A stretch of 64,000 nucleotides of DNA from Paenibacillus monticola (GCF_009664975.1 NZ_WJXB01000005.1:186001-250000), one strand, 5' to 3'; numbered from the stretch's first letter, positions 35,685 through 44,412 are shown. Notes: generated from the letters alone by a model not told the origin. A program made the numbers and translations.

Positions 35685-36770
35685 TTAAAAATCATCCAGT
35701 CCACTGCGCCAACCTCTGGACCGTGATGGACTGACTTTTAAGGAAGTGTTGGCGTTTTTCCGCTTTGTCTTCTTTTCTTTGCTGCTTTGGTACAGAAGCT
35801 CACGTTGTGTTTTGCGATAATTCAACAGCCGGTTCTGTTCCAGCACACCGCTCTGCACCGCCTCCAGCACAGCACAGCCTTCTTCGCGGTCATGGCTGCA
35901 ATCCTTGTAACGGCATTCTGCCGCCAAGCTGTTTATATCAGCAAAAGCCCGTTCCAGTCCGCCGTCATCCTCCCACAACTGCAGCTCCCGCATGCCTGGT
36001 GTGTCCACGATAATGCCTCCATCCGGCATTACAAACAGCTCACGATGCGTCGTTGTGTGCCGACCTCGACTGTCACCCTCTCTTATATCCTGGGTTACTT
36101 GCAGGTCCTTTCCGCACAACCGGTTGACCATTGTCGATTTACCACAGCCGGAGGAACCTGTCAGGGCAACGGTCTGGCCACTGCCAAGATAAGGAAGAAG
36201 ACTCTCTAGCCCTTCACCTTGTAAGGCACTGACCGCATGCACAGCCACGCCTGGAGCAGCTCGTTCCATCTCGGCTATCTTGCTCTCTGCATCCGTACAG
36301 AGGTCTGCTTTTGTAAGCAGAATAACCGGATTCGCTCCACTGTTCCACGCCATAATGAGATATCTCTCCATCCGCCGCACATTAAAGTCATCGTTCAAGG
36401 CGCTGACCAGAAATAAAGTATCCACATTAGCGGCCACGATTTGCTCCTCTTGAGACGTTCCCGCTACTTTGCGTGAGATGACACTATGCCGCGGTAGAAC
36501 ACCATGAATTACCGCATGCTCACCGCCATCCTGCATGGAGAGCCCCACCCAGTCACCGATAGCCGGATAATCCCCCGATACTACTAGCCCATGCCTCAGC
36601 TTGCCCGCAAGTTCACCCCAGGTCTCCCCCGACTCCGCCATTACACGGTACTTAGTGCCAAAATCACCGACAATCCGGCCAGGTACAAGCTCTGGTCCTC
36701 CAGTATCAAGCCACTTCTCATTCCATTTTCTACTCCAATTTTCATTCCAGCCATATTGCTTAATACTCAT
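35685..36770 (-). CDS. rsgA: Ribosome small-subunit GTPase RsgA
   Basis: 361 residues. N-terminal OB-fold, then a circularly permuted GTPase with G4 (TKAD) before G1 (GSSGCGKST) and G3 (DTPGMRE), and a C-terminal zinc knuckle (ECRYKDCSHDREEGC). RsgA checks and matures the 30S subunit. The ATG at 36770 follows AGGAGG by 6 nt and gives the expected length; the open frame to 36812 lacks a site. A basic C-terminal tail (KEKKTKRKNANTS) is present. Confidence 0.95.
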   Translation of the reverse strand: MSIKQYGWNENWSRKWNEKWLDTGGPELVPGRIVGDFGTKYRVMAESGETWGELAGKLRHGLVVSGDYPAIGDWVGLSMQDGGEHAVIHGVLPRHSVISRKVAGTSQEEQIVAANVDTLFLVSALNDDFNVRRMERYLIMAWNSGANPVILLTKADLCTDAESKIAEMERAAPGVAVHAVSALQGEGLESLLPYLGSGQTVALTGSSGCGKSTMVNRLCGKDLQVTQDIREGDSRGRHTTTHRELFVMPDGGIIVDTPGMRELQLWEDDGGLERAFADINSLAAECRYKDCSHDREEGCAVLEAVQSGVLEQNRLLNYRKTQRELLYQSSKEKKTKRKNANTSLKVSPSRSRGWRSGLDDF

Positions 36771-36854
36771 CCAATTCCTCCTAAATGATGTGGTTATAGC
36801 CCTTACCTGCATTCAAATCAACCTGTCTTCGGGAACATAAACTTTGCCACAAAG

Positions 36855-36888
36855 CAAAAAACCGCCGGAACGTTTAGGTTCCGGCGGC
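36855..36888 (-). terminator. Terminator (second of a tandem pair)
   Basis: On the minus strand GCCGCCGGAAC, CTAAAC loop, GTTCCGGCGGTTTTTT. The stem is almost identical to the one at 36951-36984. Confidence 0.85.
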
Positions 36889-36950
36889 TGGTCTGCTATA
36901 GACTGCTCCCTTTGTAAGAAAGTAGAGCGAATCTTAGATAGACACGCAAA

Positions 36951-36984
36951 AAAAGCCGCCGGAACCGATACGGTCCCCGACGGC
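36951..36984 (-). terminator. Terminator after the 23-aa ORF (first of a tandem pair)
   Basis: On the minus strand GCCGTCGGGGACC, short loop, GGTTCCGGCGGC, then T7. Some mismatches, but a strong T-run. It lies 45 nt after the stop of the 23-aa ORF. Confidence 0.75.
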
Positions 36985-37028
36985 TCTAATAGTTAAATTA
37001 GAGTTTACGCGCTAAACTGCACTAATTC

Positions 37029-37100
37029 TTACTGCGCAGTAGCTGTTCCCGGAAGACACGTATCCACAACAGTTGCAACCGATAATGTATAGACTGTCAT
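37029..37100 (-). CDS. Possible 23-aa peptide gene
   Basis: ATG at 37100 with AAGGGG about 10 nt upstream, 23 codons, then TAA. The peptide reads MTVYTLSVATVVDTCLPG then TATAQ: no basic residues, one Cys, many Thr and Val. It is followed by two strong tandem terminators, so a short transcript is clearly made here or was. It could be a micropeptide, a signal-peptide precursor or the coding part of a regulatory RNA. I do not recognise it. Confidence 0.4.
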   Translation of the reverse strand: MTVYTLSVATVVDTCLPGTATAQ

Positions 37101-37189
37101 AAATATCATCCCCTTCCGAAATAATCTGTTGTTAGCATAAACGGTGATCCCACATAATGTCAACCTAATCTTCAATACACAGCCGAAAT

Positions 37190-37861
37190 TTACAAAATGT
37201 CCTTAAGCTCATCCAGCTCGTTAATGGTCTTCCATGGATGTACAACCAGCGAATCGTCCCAGTCATGGTTCCTTCGCAGCCATATGCTTTCCATCCCGGC
37301 TTTACCCGCTCCCCAGATATCATTCACAGGATGATCGCCGATAAACAAGGTCTGTCCAGCCTTTGTGCCCAGCCGTGCAAGAGCCAGTAGATAAATATCC
37401 GGGTCCGGCTTGCTGATCCCTACTTCTCCAGAGATAACGATGGTTTTAAAGTAGTCGCGCAGATTGATGGAGTCGATTTTGCCATATTGGATATCCGTCT
37501 TTCCGTTAGTAACCAGTCCGAGGATATAACCACGATCCCGGCAGTAACTCAATACATCAAGAGCATGCTTCATCAATGCTCCATGCTTTATATAGCTTTC
37601 ATCATAATACTCACGGATGGCTGAAGCTGAGACTGGTGTTCGCCAAGGCAGCTCCTGAGCGAGCTCCGCAAAAAAGCCGTCTTTATCTCTGTAACCATCA
37701 GCGTCCCGGAGAATGATATCTTCGATTACCTCTTGCGCCTGCTTGGGATTCAAATATCCAAGAAAATCACGGACGAATTGTGTGCTAAAACTGCGAAAGG
37801 TATGATCACGATCCATTAATGTATTGTCCAGATCAAATAACAAGGCTTGTATATCTTTCAT
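37190..37861 (-). CDS. HAD-family hydrolase (YjjG-like phosphatase)
   Basis: 223 residues. HAD motif I is FDLDNTLMDRD near residue 9 (both Asp present), motif II is VTNGKT, motif III is a Lys in GISKPDPDIY and motif IV is FIGDHPVNDIWGA. An alpha-helical cap sits between I and II. These enzymes dephosphorylate small phosphorylated compounds such as nucleoside monophosphates. The start has AAGGGG 8 nt upstream. Confidence 0.9.
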   Translation of the reverse strand: MKDIQALLFDLDNTLMDRDHTFRSFSTQFVRDFLGYLNPKQAQEVIEDIILRDADGYRDKDGFFAELAQELPWRTPVSASAIREYYDESYIKHGALMKHALDVLSYCRDRGYILGLVTNGKTDIQYGKIDSINLRDYFKTIVISGEVGISKPDPDIYLLALARLGTKAGQTLFIGDHPVNDIWGAGKAGMESIWLRRNHDWDDSLVVHPWKTINELDELKDIL

Positions 37862-37938
37862 GCAATGATTCCCCTTATGTACTTAATTTCAATCCGCCAC
37901 TTCAGGAATTCATTGTACTATGCCTTTACAAACAAAGA

Positions 37939-37990
37939 AAAGACCATTCTGAAAAAAGGAATTCGATCCTCCTCTTTTCAAAACAGTCTT
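37939..37990 (-). terminator. Probable terminator after the 151-aa gene
   Basis: On the minus strand AAGACTGTTTTGAAAAGAGG and CCTTTTTTCAGAATGGTCTT form an imperfect stem followed by TTC. Weak but well placed, about 48 nt after the stop at 38038. Confidence 0.45.
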
Positions 37991-38037
37991 ACTGATCAAA
38001 TTCATTAATCATTTGCATAGATCCATCGGTCACTTCC

Positions 38038-38493
38038 TTACTCAAAATGCTCCGGCCTGTGTGTCAGCATCATTTCCTCGTCCGTGATATATAATGGAAA
38101 AGGTGGGGTTTCCTTAAGATAACTTTCTGTGGAGAGCAGTCGGTAATGTACCTCAGGTAACCATGCATCCTCGATTAGCGGCAGCTTACCTGTGTCATTA
38201 ATATAATTGTCCACCGCAGACTGAACCAAATCGAGATAATAAGGGACTAGCTTGTCTTCTTCGGCAAAGATTTCGAATGTTTCACGCGACATGTAGAACT
38301 TTTGCTGCGGTACACCACCCAAATAACGTTTTAGACGAGCAAGATCTATACTTTTATCTGCCATGATAAGAACCGTGCGATTAATCGGAGTGGGCATATC
38401 GGCTTCGAATTGCTTTACAGCCTGCTTGACCTGTGGCAATGTGACCCTTACTTGATCTGAATTGGTATTTTTCTTCGAGCGTTTAAATATCAT
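38038..38493 (-). CDS. Hypothetical protein, DUF3939-like
   Basis: 151 residues, soluble. Typical stretches are VRVTLPQVKQAVKQFEADMP, the block around KRYLGGVPQQKFYMSRETFE, and acidic LPLIEDAWLPEVHYR near 100. It recalls the small Bacillales family DUF3939, of unknown function, but I give that with caution. It is downstream of the ArsR/DUF2087 regulator on the same strand, and the intergenic region carries the same GAATAT/ATATTC hexamers as the regulator promoter, so the regulator may control it. Confidence 0.55.
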   Translation of the reverse strand: MIFKRSKKNTNSDQVRVTLPQVKQAVKQFEADMPTPINRTVLIMADKSIDLARLKRYLGGVPQQKFYMSRETFEIFAEEDKLVPYYLDLVQSAVDNYINDTGKLPLIEDAWLPEVHYRLLSTESYLKETPPFPLYITDEEMMLTHRPEHFE

Positions 38494-38557
38494 ACTGAAA
38501 GTCTCCTTTCGAAGGATATGTCAGATAACGCTTACAATTCCATTTTATTCGTTTTCT

Positions 38558-38588
38558 GAATATTTAATCAGTATTATTCCCAATATTC
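38558..38588. promoter_or_regulatory. GAATATT ... AATATTC inverted motif
   Basis: GAATATT (38558-38564) and AATATTC (38582-38588) face each other across 17 bp, between the regulator stop and the 151-aa gene start. The same half-sites occur upstream of the regulator. Confidence 0.3.
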
Positions 38589-38614
38589 ACAGAAAGTTAC
38601 CATTTATAAGATCA

Positions 38615-39211
38615 TTATTTGACATATTCCCAGTGAGTCCACATCTCCTGCGGGTTAAGTTCATATTTATCATTCTCCCTGTACATGAACTGATGCATGA
38701 TAAACTCACGGCGGATGGTCGCAAAATCATCATGAAAGGGCTTAATAAACTCATTTATTTCTTTTTCCGTGTAGATGACTCCGGGCTCCAGTTTCTCCAC
38801 AATACATTGCAGGGCGATCAATTTTTTCTTATACTGTGCGGGAATTTGCCGCAGACGGCCATCCTTGGAAAAAAAATTGCGCAGCACCGTTTCTTTGAGA
38901 CTGTTATCCGATGATTGTTCTTCCATACCTTCTACCCCCTTAGCAAAAATAAATTGCAATGAAGCCTCTGCTGAAGCCGTAATAAATTCAGGGTTCAGCT
39001 TGAAATATACTGTGTTCTTATCACGACGTTCTTTAATCAGCGCAGCCTCACGCAATTTGGAGGCATGATGAGTTACCGTAGGCTGCGATAAATTCAATTT
39101 CTCAGCTAGAGCATGTCCATGCATTTCTCCCTGGGACAGAATCAGCATCATGCGCAGACGGGTAGGATCAGCTAAAGCTTTATGATATTTCACAATTTTA
39201 TCAAGTTGCAC
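38615..39211 (-). CDS. ArsR-type HTH regulator with DUF2087 domain
   Basis: 198 residues. Residues 1-75 form an ArsR-like winged helix (KALADPTRLRMMLILSQGEM, LAEKLNLSQPTVTHHASKL). The C-terminal part matches DUF2087 (LRNFFSKDGRLRQIPAQYKK, IYTEKEINEFIKPFHDDFAT, RREFIMHQFMYR), a domain often joined to such helices in Bacilli. No metal-binding Cys cluster is visible. It is divergent from ypdA and likely autoregulated through the inverted repeat at 39229-39247. Confidence 0.85.
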   Translation of the reverse strand: MQLDKIVKYHKALADPTRLRMMLILSQGEMHGHALAEKLNLSQPTVTHHASKLREAALIKERRDKNTVYFKLNPEFITASAEASLQFIFAKGVEGMEEQSSDNSLKETVLRNFFSKDGRLRQIPAQYKKKLIALQCIVEKLEPGVIYTEKEINEFIKPFHDDFATIRREFIMHQFMYRENDKYELNPQEMWTHWEYVK

Positions 39212-39228
39212 AGGTAGACACTCCTCTA

Positions 39229-39247
39229 ATATTCATAAACTGAATAT
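39229..39247. promoter_or_regulatory. Inverted repeat upstream of the ArsR/DUF2087 gene
   Basis: ATATTC, 7-nt spacer, GAATAT lies about 18 bp before the regulator start, in the divergent promoter region with ypdA. Likely the operator of the adjacent regulator. Confidence 0.45.
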
Positions 39248-39405
39248 AACGCCATGAAACAGTTTAGATATATATCTAATTATAAGACAATTAATACTGC
39301 TTATCAACCACTGCCACAATAAAATTCGCTCTTTATGGAAAAAAACTTGTGTTTGGGGTAGGATTTAAAGAAACGAACAGGAATTATCGGGAGGTTGCCA
39401 GCAAA

Positions 39406-40410
39406 ATGAAAGATGTAATTATTATCGGAGCAGGTCCCTGTGGGCTCTCGACAGCCATGGAGTGCCAGCGCCAAGGGCTTACCAGCTTGATCATCGAGAA
39501 AAATTTTATCGTACATTCCATTTATTTATACCCGACCAATATGCAATTTTTCAGTACAGCCGAGCTGCTGGAAATCGGTGGTGTCCCTTTTACATCGCCA
39601 AATGATAAGCCCTTCCGTCATGAAGCACTAGTCTATTATCGTCGCGCTGCACAGCAGCATGGTCTGGAAATCGCCGCCTATGAAGAAGCTTTATCTGTTG
39701 AGCCTCTAGATGATGGAACGTTTGCCATCCATACTTCAAATTCGCGAGGTGAGCACAAGACCCGGCAGGCTGCCCACGTTGTGATCGCGACAGGTTACTT
39801 TGACCAGCCCAATATGATCGGAATCCCCGGTGAAGAGCTGCCCAAAGTGACTCATTATTTTGGAGAAGCCCATCCTTATACCGGTATGAAGGTTACCGTT
39901 ATTGGCGGCAGCAATTCGGCAGTGGATGCTGCGCTTGAGCTGATCCGTGTAGGAGCTACCGTAGACATGGTGTATCGCGGAGATAGTATCTCAGAGAATA
40001 TTAAACCCTGGGTTCGGCCAATCTTTGAAAGCCTGGTGAAAAAAGAAAAAATCACGCTGCATATTCAATCACGTGTAGTCGAAATTACACCACATTCTGT
40101 AATCATTCAGTTGCCTAATGGAGAAACTGAAGTTGTGGATAATGATTTTGTGCTGGCCTTAACCGGTTTCCGTCCTAGTCGCACCCTCCTGACTTCAGCA
40201 GGCGTTGTCATGGATGACGAGCTGGAGAAACCAGCATTCGATCACTCCACCATGGAGAGTAATGTGCCCGGACTGTATGTAGCAGGCGTAATCGCTTCCG
40301 GCCGCAATGCTAATGAGGTCTTTATTGAGACCGGTCGGGGACATGGCAAGCTTATTGTGGACCATATCCTCATGAAACAGTCGAGTAAAGAGAAGGAGAT
40401 GGATCACTAA
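39406..40410 (+). CDS. ypdA: Bacillithiol disulfide reductase YpdA
   Basis: 334 residues. Two Rossmann motifs: FAD-binding [16 protein letters not shown] at the N-terminus and NAD(P)H-binding [19 protein letters not shown] near 165. It belongs to the YpdA/Bdr family that reduces oxidised bacillithiol, the Firmicute low-molecular-weight thiol. It has no thioredoxin-reductase CxxC pair, as usual for YpdA. The ATG at 39406 follows GGGAGG by 11 nt; the longer frame from 39349 is not family-like. Coupled to the ytwI-like gene downstream. Confidence 0.93.
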   Translation: MKDVIIIGAGPCGLSTAMECQRQGLTSLIIEKNFIVHSIYLYPTNMQFFSTAELLEIGGVPFTSPNDKPFRHEALVYYRRAAQQHGLEIAAYEEALSVEPLDDGTFAIHTSNSRGEHKTRQAAHVVIATGYFDQPNMIGIPGEELPKVTHYFGEAHPYTGMKVTVIGGSNSAVDAALELIRVGATVDMVYRGDSISENIKPWVRPIFESLVKKEKITLHIQSRVVEITPHSVIIQLPNGETEVVDNDFVLALTGFRPSRTLLTSAGVVMDDELEKPAFDHSTMESNVPGLYVAGVIASGRNANEVFIETGRGHGKLIVDHILMKQSSKEKEMDH

Positions 40411-40411
40411 C

Positions 40412-40855
40412 ATGGACTTGACCTCTTTACTTTTACTTGGACTAGCGGCACTGGGTATTATCAGCAGCAATTCACCTGTGACCATCGCCATGGTCGTCCT
40501 TTTGCTGCTGCGAGTGCTCGGATTGCAGCAGGCCTTCCCGTGGCTGGAGAAGTATGGCCTGACCGTCGGGATCATCGTATTGACCATCGGTGTGATGACA
40601 CCGCTGGCCAGCGGTAAAATATCGCTGCAGATGGTTGGCCAGTCATTCCTGAACTGGAAATCTCTGTTGGCGATCGCCATCGGTATTCTTGTCGCCTACC
40701 TCGGTGGACGAGGAGCGGTACTTATGGGCAGCCAGCCTACTGTTGTTGCCGGGCTCCTGATCGGTACAGTTATCGGGGTGGCCTTCTTCAAGGGTGTCCC
40801 GGTGGGCCCGCTTATCGCGGCTGGCATTTTGTCACTGGTAATTGGGAGAATGTAA
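40412..40855 (+). CDS. UPF0756/DUF441 membrane protein (YtwI-like)
   Basis: 147 residues, 4-5 membrane helices ([40 protein letters not shown]). It matches the DUF441/UPF0756 family, of unknown function. The start lies one base after the ypdA stop (TAACATG), and AAGGAG is inside the end of ypdA, so they are translated together. Followed by a copy of the dispersed repeat. Confidence 0.88.
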   Translation: MDLTSLLLLGLAALGIISSNSPVTIAMVVLLLLRVLGLQQAFPWLEKYGLTVGIIVLTIGVMTPLASGKISLQMVGQSFLNWKSLLAIAIGILVAYLGGRGAVLMGSQPTVVAGLLIGTVIGVAFFKGVPVGPLIAAGILSLVIGRM

Positions 40856-40867
40856 TTTACGCTGAGT

Positions 40868-41028
40868 AGACGCTCCGCGAACGGACCGTTGCTCCAATCA
40901 CTGTTGTGTCCAGATTTTTTTGATTTCGGGACACAGCATATGCTTTCGAAGTGAGCTTTCCTTCGGAAAGCTTTCGGGCGAACGCTTCGCTTTTCCACAA
41001 TCGTCCCGTCCTCTCCACTACTTTCAGT
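40868..41028. repeat. Dispersed repeat copy B
   Basis: Left block 40868-40915 and right block 40977-41028 match copy A (34991-35130). The hairpin arms are TGTGTCC (40905-40911) and GGACACA (40929-40935): compared with copy A, one C-G pair has become G-C. The middle holds an extra hairpin (AGCTTTCC, GGAAAGCT). Confidence 0.8.
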
Positions 41029-41044
41029 GTGAGCCGTTCAATGC

Positions 41045-41073
41045 AAAAAAATGGCCGCCTTCATCAGGCGACC
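41045..41073 (-). terminator. Terminator after the ABC exporter
   Basis: On the minus strand GGTCGCC, short loop, AGGCGGCC, then ATTTTTTT. Two unpaired bases in the stem. Confidence 0.65.
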
Positions 41074-41122
41074 CGTAAATGTATGAGATGAATTTCTCAT
41101 TCTAACACCTTACTATCAGTAG

Positions 41123-42892
41123 TCAAGCATCCAACCGCTGTACATTAAACAGTCTGGCGTAACTTCCCTCCACAGCCATCAGCTGCTCGTGTGAACCTCG
41201 CTCTGTAATTTCACCGTTCTCCAGCACCACAATCTGGTCAGCGTGTGTTATTGTTGACAACCTATGAGCAACTATCAAGGTGGTGCGCTCGGAAGCTAGC
41301 GCCTGCAAGGCTTGCTGGATCAGATACTCCGACTCCAAATCCAGGGCCGAGGTAGCTTCGTCCAGAATGAGCACCTTCGGGTCCTTAAGAAATACCCGCG
41401 CGATAGCTACCCTCTGCTTCTGTCCACCGGACAGCTTTACTCCCCGCTCGCCAACCTCGGTGTCATATCCCTGTGGCAGTTGCAGAATGAAATCATGGGC
41501 ATTGGCCGCCTGAGCAGCAGCAATAATATCTTCCTCCGGAGCTTCCGGATTGCCAAACAGAATATTGTCACGCACCGAGCCGCTGAACAGGAAGTTATCC
41601 TGAAGCACCATACCGACGGTCCTGCGCAGACTCTCCTGCGTCAGCTCCCTTATATCGTGCCCGTCCATTTGGAGGCTGCCTTCGCTAATATCATAGAAAC
41701 GCGGAATCAAGCTGATCAAGGATGACTTGCCGCCACCGCTCATTCCAACAAAAGCTATCGTCTGCCCCGGCTTGATGCTTAAAGAAATATCCTTCAGCAC
41801 CCATTCGTTCTCATCGTTGTATTTAAACCAAACATCCTTGAAATCAATGGCCCCTGTTGCACCAAGCAGTGGTTTTGCTCCAGGCGCATCCACGATATCA
41901 TAAGGCTCGTCCAACAGCTCAAGCACGCGCTCCAGCGAAGCAGAGGCTTGGGTCAACACTGTCGAGGAGTTGATCAAGCGGCGCAAGGGCGCATACATAC
42001 GGTCAAGGTAACCGAAGAACGCAACAAAGGTTCCCAAGGTCAAATTCCCTAGAATAACCTGATATCCCCCATAACCAATGACGAGCAGCGGTGCAATATC
42101 TGTCAACGTATTGATAATAGCGAAGGTGATCGCATTCCAGCGCGTTTGGGCCATCGCTTTTTCCAAAAAATGTTTATTGATAGATTCGAATTGTTTATGA
42201 TCCACTTGTTCCATTGTGAAGCTGCGAATGATCGCAATGCCCTGAATCCGTTCATGCAGATAACCCTGAATCCCGGCTAGTGCCTGTGAACGATCTTTGG
42301 TCAGTACCTTGAGCCGCTTGTAAAGTGTATTTACAGCAATCGCGTAAAACGGCAAAATGGCGATAGATACAAGGGCAAGCGTCGGATTAAGATAGAACAT
42401 AAACGCCAATGCGAACACAAGTGTGAACATATCCAGCCATATGTTCATCATCCCCACTTCTACCAAATTCTTGGTCTGCTCCACATCATTAATGAATCTG
42501 GAGATGGCCTCTCCCACCTTGGTATTCTGGTAATACCGCAGCGATAAACGCTGCAAGTGGCTGTACAGCTTGTTTCGCATGTCGAAAAGTACTTTGCTGG
42601 TAATCAGCTGGGCAAAATATTGACGGAAGTATTCCACCGGCCCCCTAACGATTACAAACAAAATAAAAGCTCCACCCAAAATAAGCATTAGCTGGGACAC
42701 CCGCTCCTCAATCGTCATATTCGGATTCAACAGCAGATCATCCACAATATATTTCAGGATCATGGGTAGGGTTAGGGGAATGCTGAATTTAATCATGCCA
42801 ATAATGAGCGTAATTATTATCAATTTCATATAGGGCCGAACAAAAGGGTAATAGGATTTCCATTGCTTCACTGAATTGTTCTGTCCCTTCAC
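41123..42892 (-). CDS. ABC transporter, fused permease/ATPase (exporter)
   Basis: 589 residues. Six membrane helices in the first 320 residues, then a nucleotide-binding domain with Walker A GMSGGGKSS, Q-loop LQDNFLFSG, signature LSGGQKQRVAIARVFL, Walker B VLILDEATSALD and H-loop AHRLST. It is a homodimer-type exporter (MsbA-like/multidrug). The annotated start is a GTG at 42892 with no clear ribosome-binding site; a later start is possible. Divergent from the 171-aa gene. Confidence 0.9.
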   Translation of the reverse strand: MKGQNNSVKQWKSYYPFVRPYMKLIIITLIIGMIKFSIPLTLPMILKYIVDDLLLNPNMTIEERVSQLMLILGGAFILFVIVRGPVEYFRQYFAQLITSKVLFDMRNKLYSHLQRLSLRYYQNTKVGEAISRFINDVEQTKNLVEVGMMNIWLDMFTLVFALAFMFYLNPTLALVSIAILPFYAIAVNTLYKRLKVLTKDRSQALAGIQGYLHERIQGIAIIRSFTMEQVDHKQFESINKHFLEKAMAQTRWNAITFAIINTLTDIAPLLVIGYGGYQVILGNLTLGTFVAFFGYLDRMYAPLRRLINSSTVLTQASASLERVLELLDEPYDIVDAPGAKPLLGATGAIDFKDVWFKYNDENEWVLKDISLSIKPGQTIAFVGMSGGGKSSLISLIPRFYDISEGSLQMDGHDIRELTQESLRRTVGMVLQDNFLFSGSVRDNILFGNPEAPEEDIIAAAQAANAHDFILQLPQGYDTEVGERGVKLSGGQKQRVAIARVFLKDPKVLILDEATSALDLESEYLIQQALQALASERTTLIVAHRLSTITHADQIVVLENGEITERGSHEQLMAVEGSYARLFNVQRLDA

Positions 42893-42996
42893 TTCATCGA
42901 GATTACAAGGTGTTGTTGACTTTTGCGCTCTACAATGTTTTTATATTTTTAAGTCCATAAGTACGATTGCAGTACCCGAACTTCAGGAGGATAACG

Positions 42997-43512
42997 ATGT
43001 CTAGACAATTTGTGACGGAAGCCGTCATGATGGCGATCTACGGTCAACTGCTCGTTCCGAGCAGCCCTGTGGAATATATAGTGCCTTACACAACTATAAT
43101 GGAATTGTATGAATTGCGGGATAGCGATGAACCGTTAATGAACCGTCCGGACGATGACAAGCATGTCAAACTTAAGATTCGTGAGCTGATCAATTATTTC
43201 GAAGAGCCGCTGAATTCCAAGAAAATCAATCGATGCCTCTCCATCCCCTGGGCCAAAAGCTCCGCCATCCTGCTCGGTGGACAGGCGCAGATCACAATCA
43301 TTAACAGCATGGATACTGAAACCTATGGAGAAGTATTCGATCCGATCGAAACCGAACTTCTGTTGTCATCTCAGCGTGAGAAGGTGCCTATCCTAACCGA
43401 TCAATTTGAGCTGATCCAGCGCATTATTGAGGGTGGGATTCCAGTTCAGGTATACGATATTGATGATTTCGATTTCGCCATGGAAGAAGAATCCTTTCGC
43501 AGTTCACCTTAA
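42997..43512 (+). CDS. Hypothetical protein, 171 aa
   Basis: No family is recognised from the sequence. It is soluble, with a hydrophobic start (TEAVMMAIYGQLLVPSSPVE) and an acidic C-terminus (DIDDFDFAMEEESF). I start at the ATG at 42997, which follows AGGAGG by 6 nt, not at the frame opening. Divergent from the ABC exporter, with its own terminator, so a single-gene unit. Confidence 0.7.
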   Translation: MSRQFVTEAVMMAIYGQLLVPSSPVEYIVPYTTIMELYELRDSDEPLMNRPDDDKHVKLKIRELINYFEEPLNSKKINRCLSIPWAKSSAILLGGQAQITIINSMDTETYGEVFDPIETELLLSSQREKVPILTDQFELIQRIIEGGIPVQVYDIDDFDFAMEEESFRSSP

Positions 43513-43528
43513 CACAAATATGTATAAT

Positions 43529-43558
43529 AGCCCATGCCTTTTGGCAAGGGCTTTTATA
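43529..43558 (+). terminator. Terminator after the 171-aa gene
   Basis: AGCCCATGCC, TTTT loop, GGCAAGGGCT, then TTTTATATT. One mismatch. It may also help terminate the HesB-like gene. Confidence 0.7.
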
Positions 43559-43600
43559 TTATGCATAAACTACCCATTTCCGGAATATTAATCTGTATAT

Positions 43601-43918
43601 TTACTCCCGTAAAGTTTCGGTTGCTGGCAATGCTTTGTACTTATACTCAATATCATCCTCAGCCTCAGAGTACTCGATAGAAAGGCTGTGTCCATCCATA
43701 TACCATAAGTCCTGCTCTTCCATATAGAACACTATTCCTTCTTGTTCCACTCTGTTCGCCGGGCGTCCCGGAGCTTCAGTAGCTATACCCAGTGAGAATC
43801 CAGGGTGAAGTCCACCACCCGAACTATATCGGGGAAATAAACGAATATAATCTCCATTTGCTAGGCCAAGCTCTCTTCTGAACCAGGCAGCCGCAGCTTG
43901 ACTTATTTCCATACACAT
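43601..43918 (-). CDS. HesB/YneR-like protein
   Basis: 105 residues resembling the YneR group of the HesB/IscA fold: AAAAWFRRELGLANGDYIRLFPR then YSSGGGLHPGFSLG. The canonical three Fe-S cysteines are not present, as in YneR, so it may not carry a cluster. I choose the ATG at 43918 because AAGGAG lies 9 nt upstream; the frame opens at 43948. Converges with the 171-aa gene. Confidence 0.72.
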   Translation of the reverse strand: MCMEISQAAAAWFRRELGLANGDYIRLFPRYSSGGGLHPGFSLGIATEAPGRPANRVEQEGIVFYMEEQDLWYMDGHSLSIEYSEAEDDIEYKYKALPATETLRE

Positions 43919-44017
43919 CTCTCTCAGCTCCTTTGTGATTCTTATCATACTGAAAAAATGCTAATAATCCAAATTACTTTATACAATAAGGGATTCGCAA
44001 TTTGTTCAAAAATACAT

Positions 44018-44047
44018 TTGACAAGGTCTCGAAGTGAGTGATAAACT
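44018..44047 (+). promoter_or_regulatory. Promoter of the leader/ABC operon
   Basis: TTGACA (44018-44023), 18 bp, TAAACT (44042-44047). The -35 is perfect, the -10 is partial. Predicted transcript starts near 44055, about 50 nt before the leader ORF. Confidence 0.6.
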
Positions 44048-44103
44048 CGTTTCATAACGAAGCGTCTTCAAGTTATTACCAAATGAAAGAAAGGGTGAGA
44101 GCG

Positions 44104-44196
44104 GTGTTTAATATTGTACCAGTGCAATCTTATACTATTGTCGGCAATTACACACAACCAAATACCGAAGCAGCCCAAGTGGTGGAACCATCCTGA
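44104..44196 (+). CDS. Leader peptide of an attenuator (BmrB-like), 30 aa
   Basis: A 31-codon frame starts at a GTG with AAGGGTGAG 5-6 nt upstream; an in-frame ATG seven codons earlier has no site. It includes NIVPVQSYTIVGNYTQP and ends in VVEPS. It is followed 100 nt later by a strong terminator and then the transporter genes. In B. subtilis, bmrB is a short leader in exactly this place before bmrCD, where ribosome stalling by antibiotics lets transcription continue. The likeness here is in arrangement; sequence homology to BmrB was not tested. Confidence 0.6.
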   Translation: MFNIVPVQSYTIVGNYTQPNTEAAQVVEPS

Positions 44197-44203
44197 ATAT
44201 CTA

Positions 44204-44332
44204 GCGATATACGCGTAGCGCTTGATTTCAGTACATGACAATCTCTCCATGCCTGGTGCTGTCTTAGCACCGTGCGCATGATAAGCTGTAAATTACAGGC
44301 ATATCGTCCGTTTTCGGATGATATGCCTTTTT
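44204..44332 (+). promoter_or_regulatory. Attenuator: candidate antiterminator pairing and terminator
   Basis: GCGATAT (44204-44210), eight bases after the leader stop, can pair with ATATCGT (44301-44307), which is part of the terminator stem. Ribosome position on the leader would decide which pairing forms. Two other hairpins lie between: GGTGCT/AGCACC near 44256-44273 and CTGTAA/TTACAG near 44287-44298. The pairing is my inference. Confidence 0.4.
44297..44332 (+). terminator. Intrinsic terminator in the ABC leader
   Basis: AGGCATATCGTCCG, TTTT loop, CGGATGATATGCCT (one G-U pair), then T5. It lies 80 nt before the first transporter start, so it must be read through for expression. Confidence 0.9.
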
Positions 44333-44412
44333 GTATGCTTTTGAGCGGACCACTATTCTGACTTCCCTGCAAACAGCCGACAACCATTTAACTCGAAAGG
44401 AAGGGATTTACC

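Noticed and set aside
44161..44200. T-box-like GTGGTGGAACC upstream of the ABC operon
   Set aside because: It is part of the leader ORF, differs from the T-box core and lacks the usual distance to the terminator and the specifier loop.
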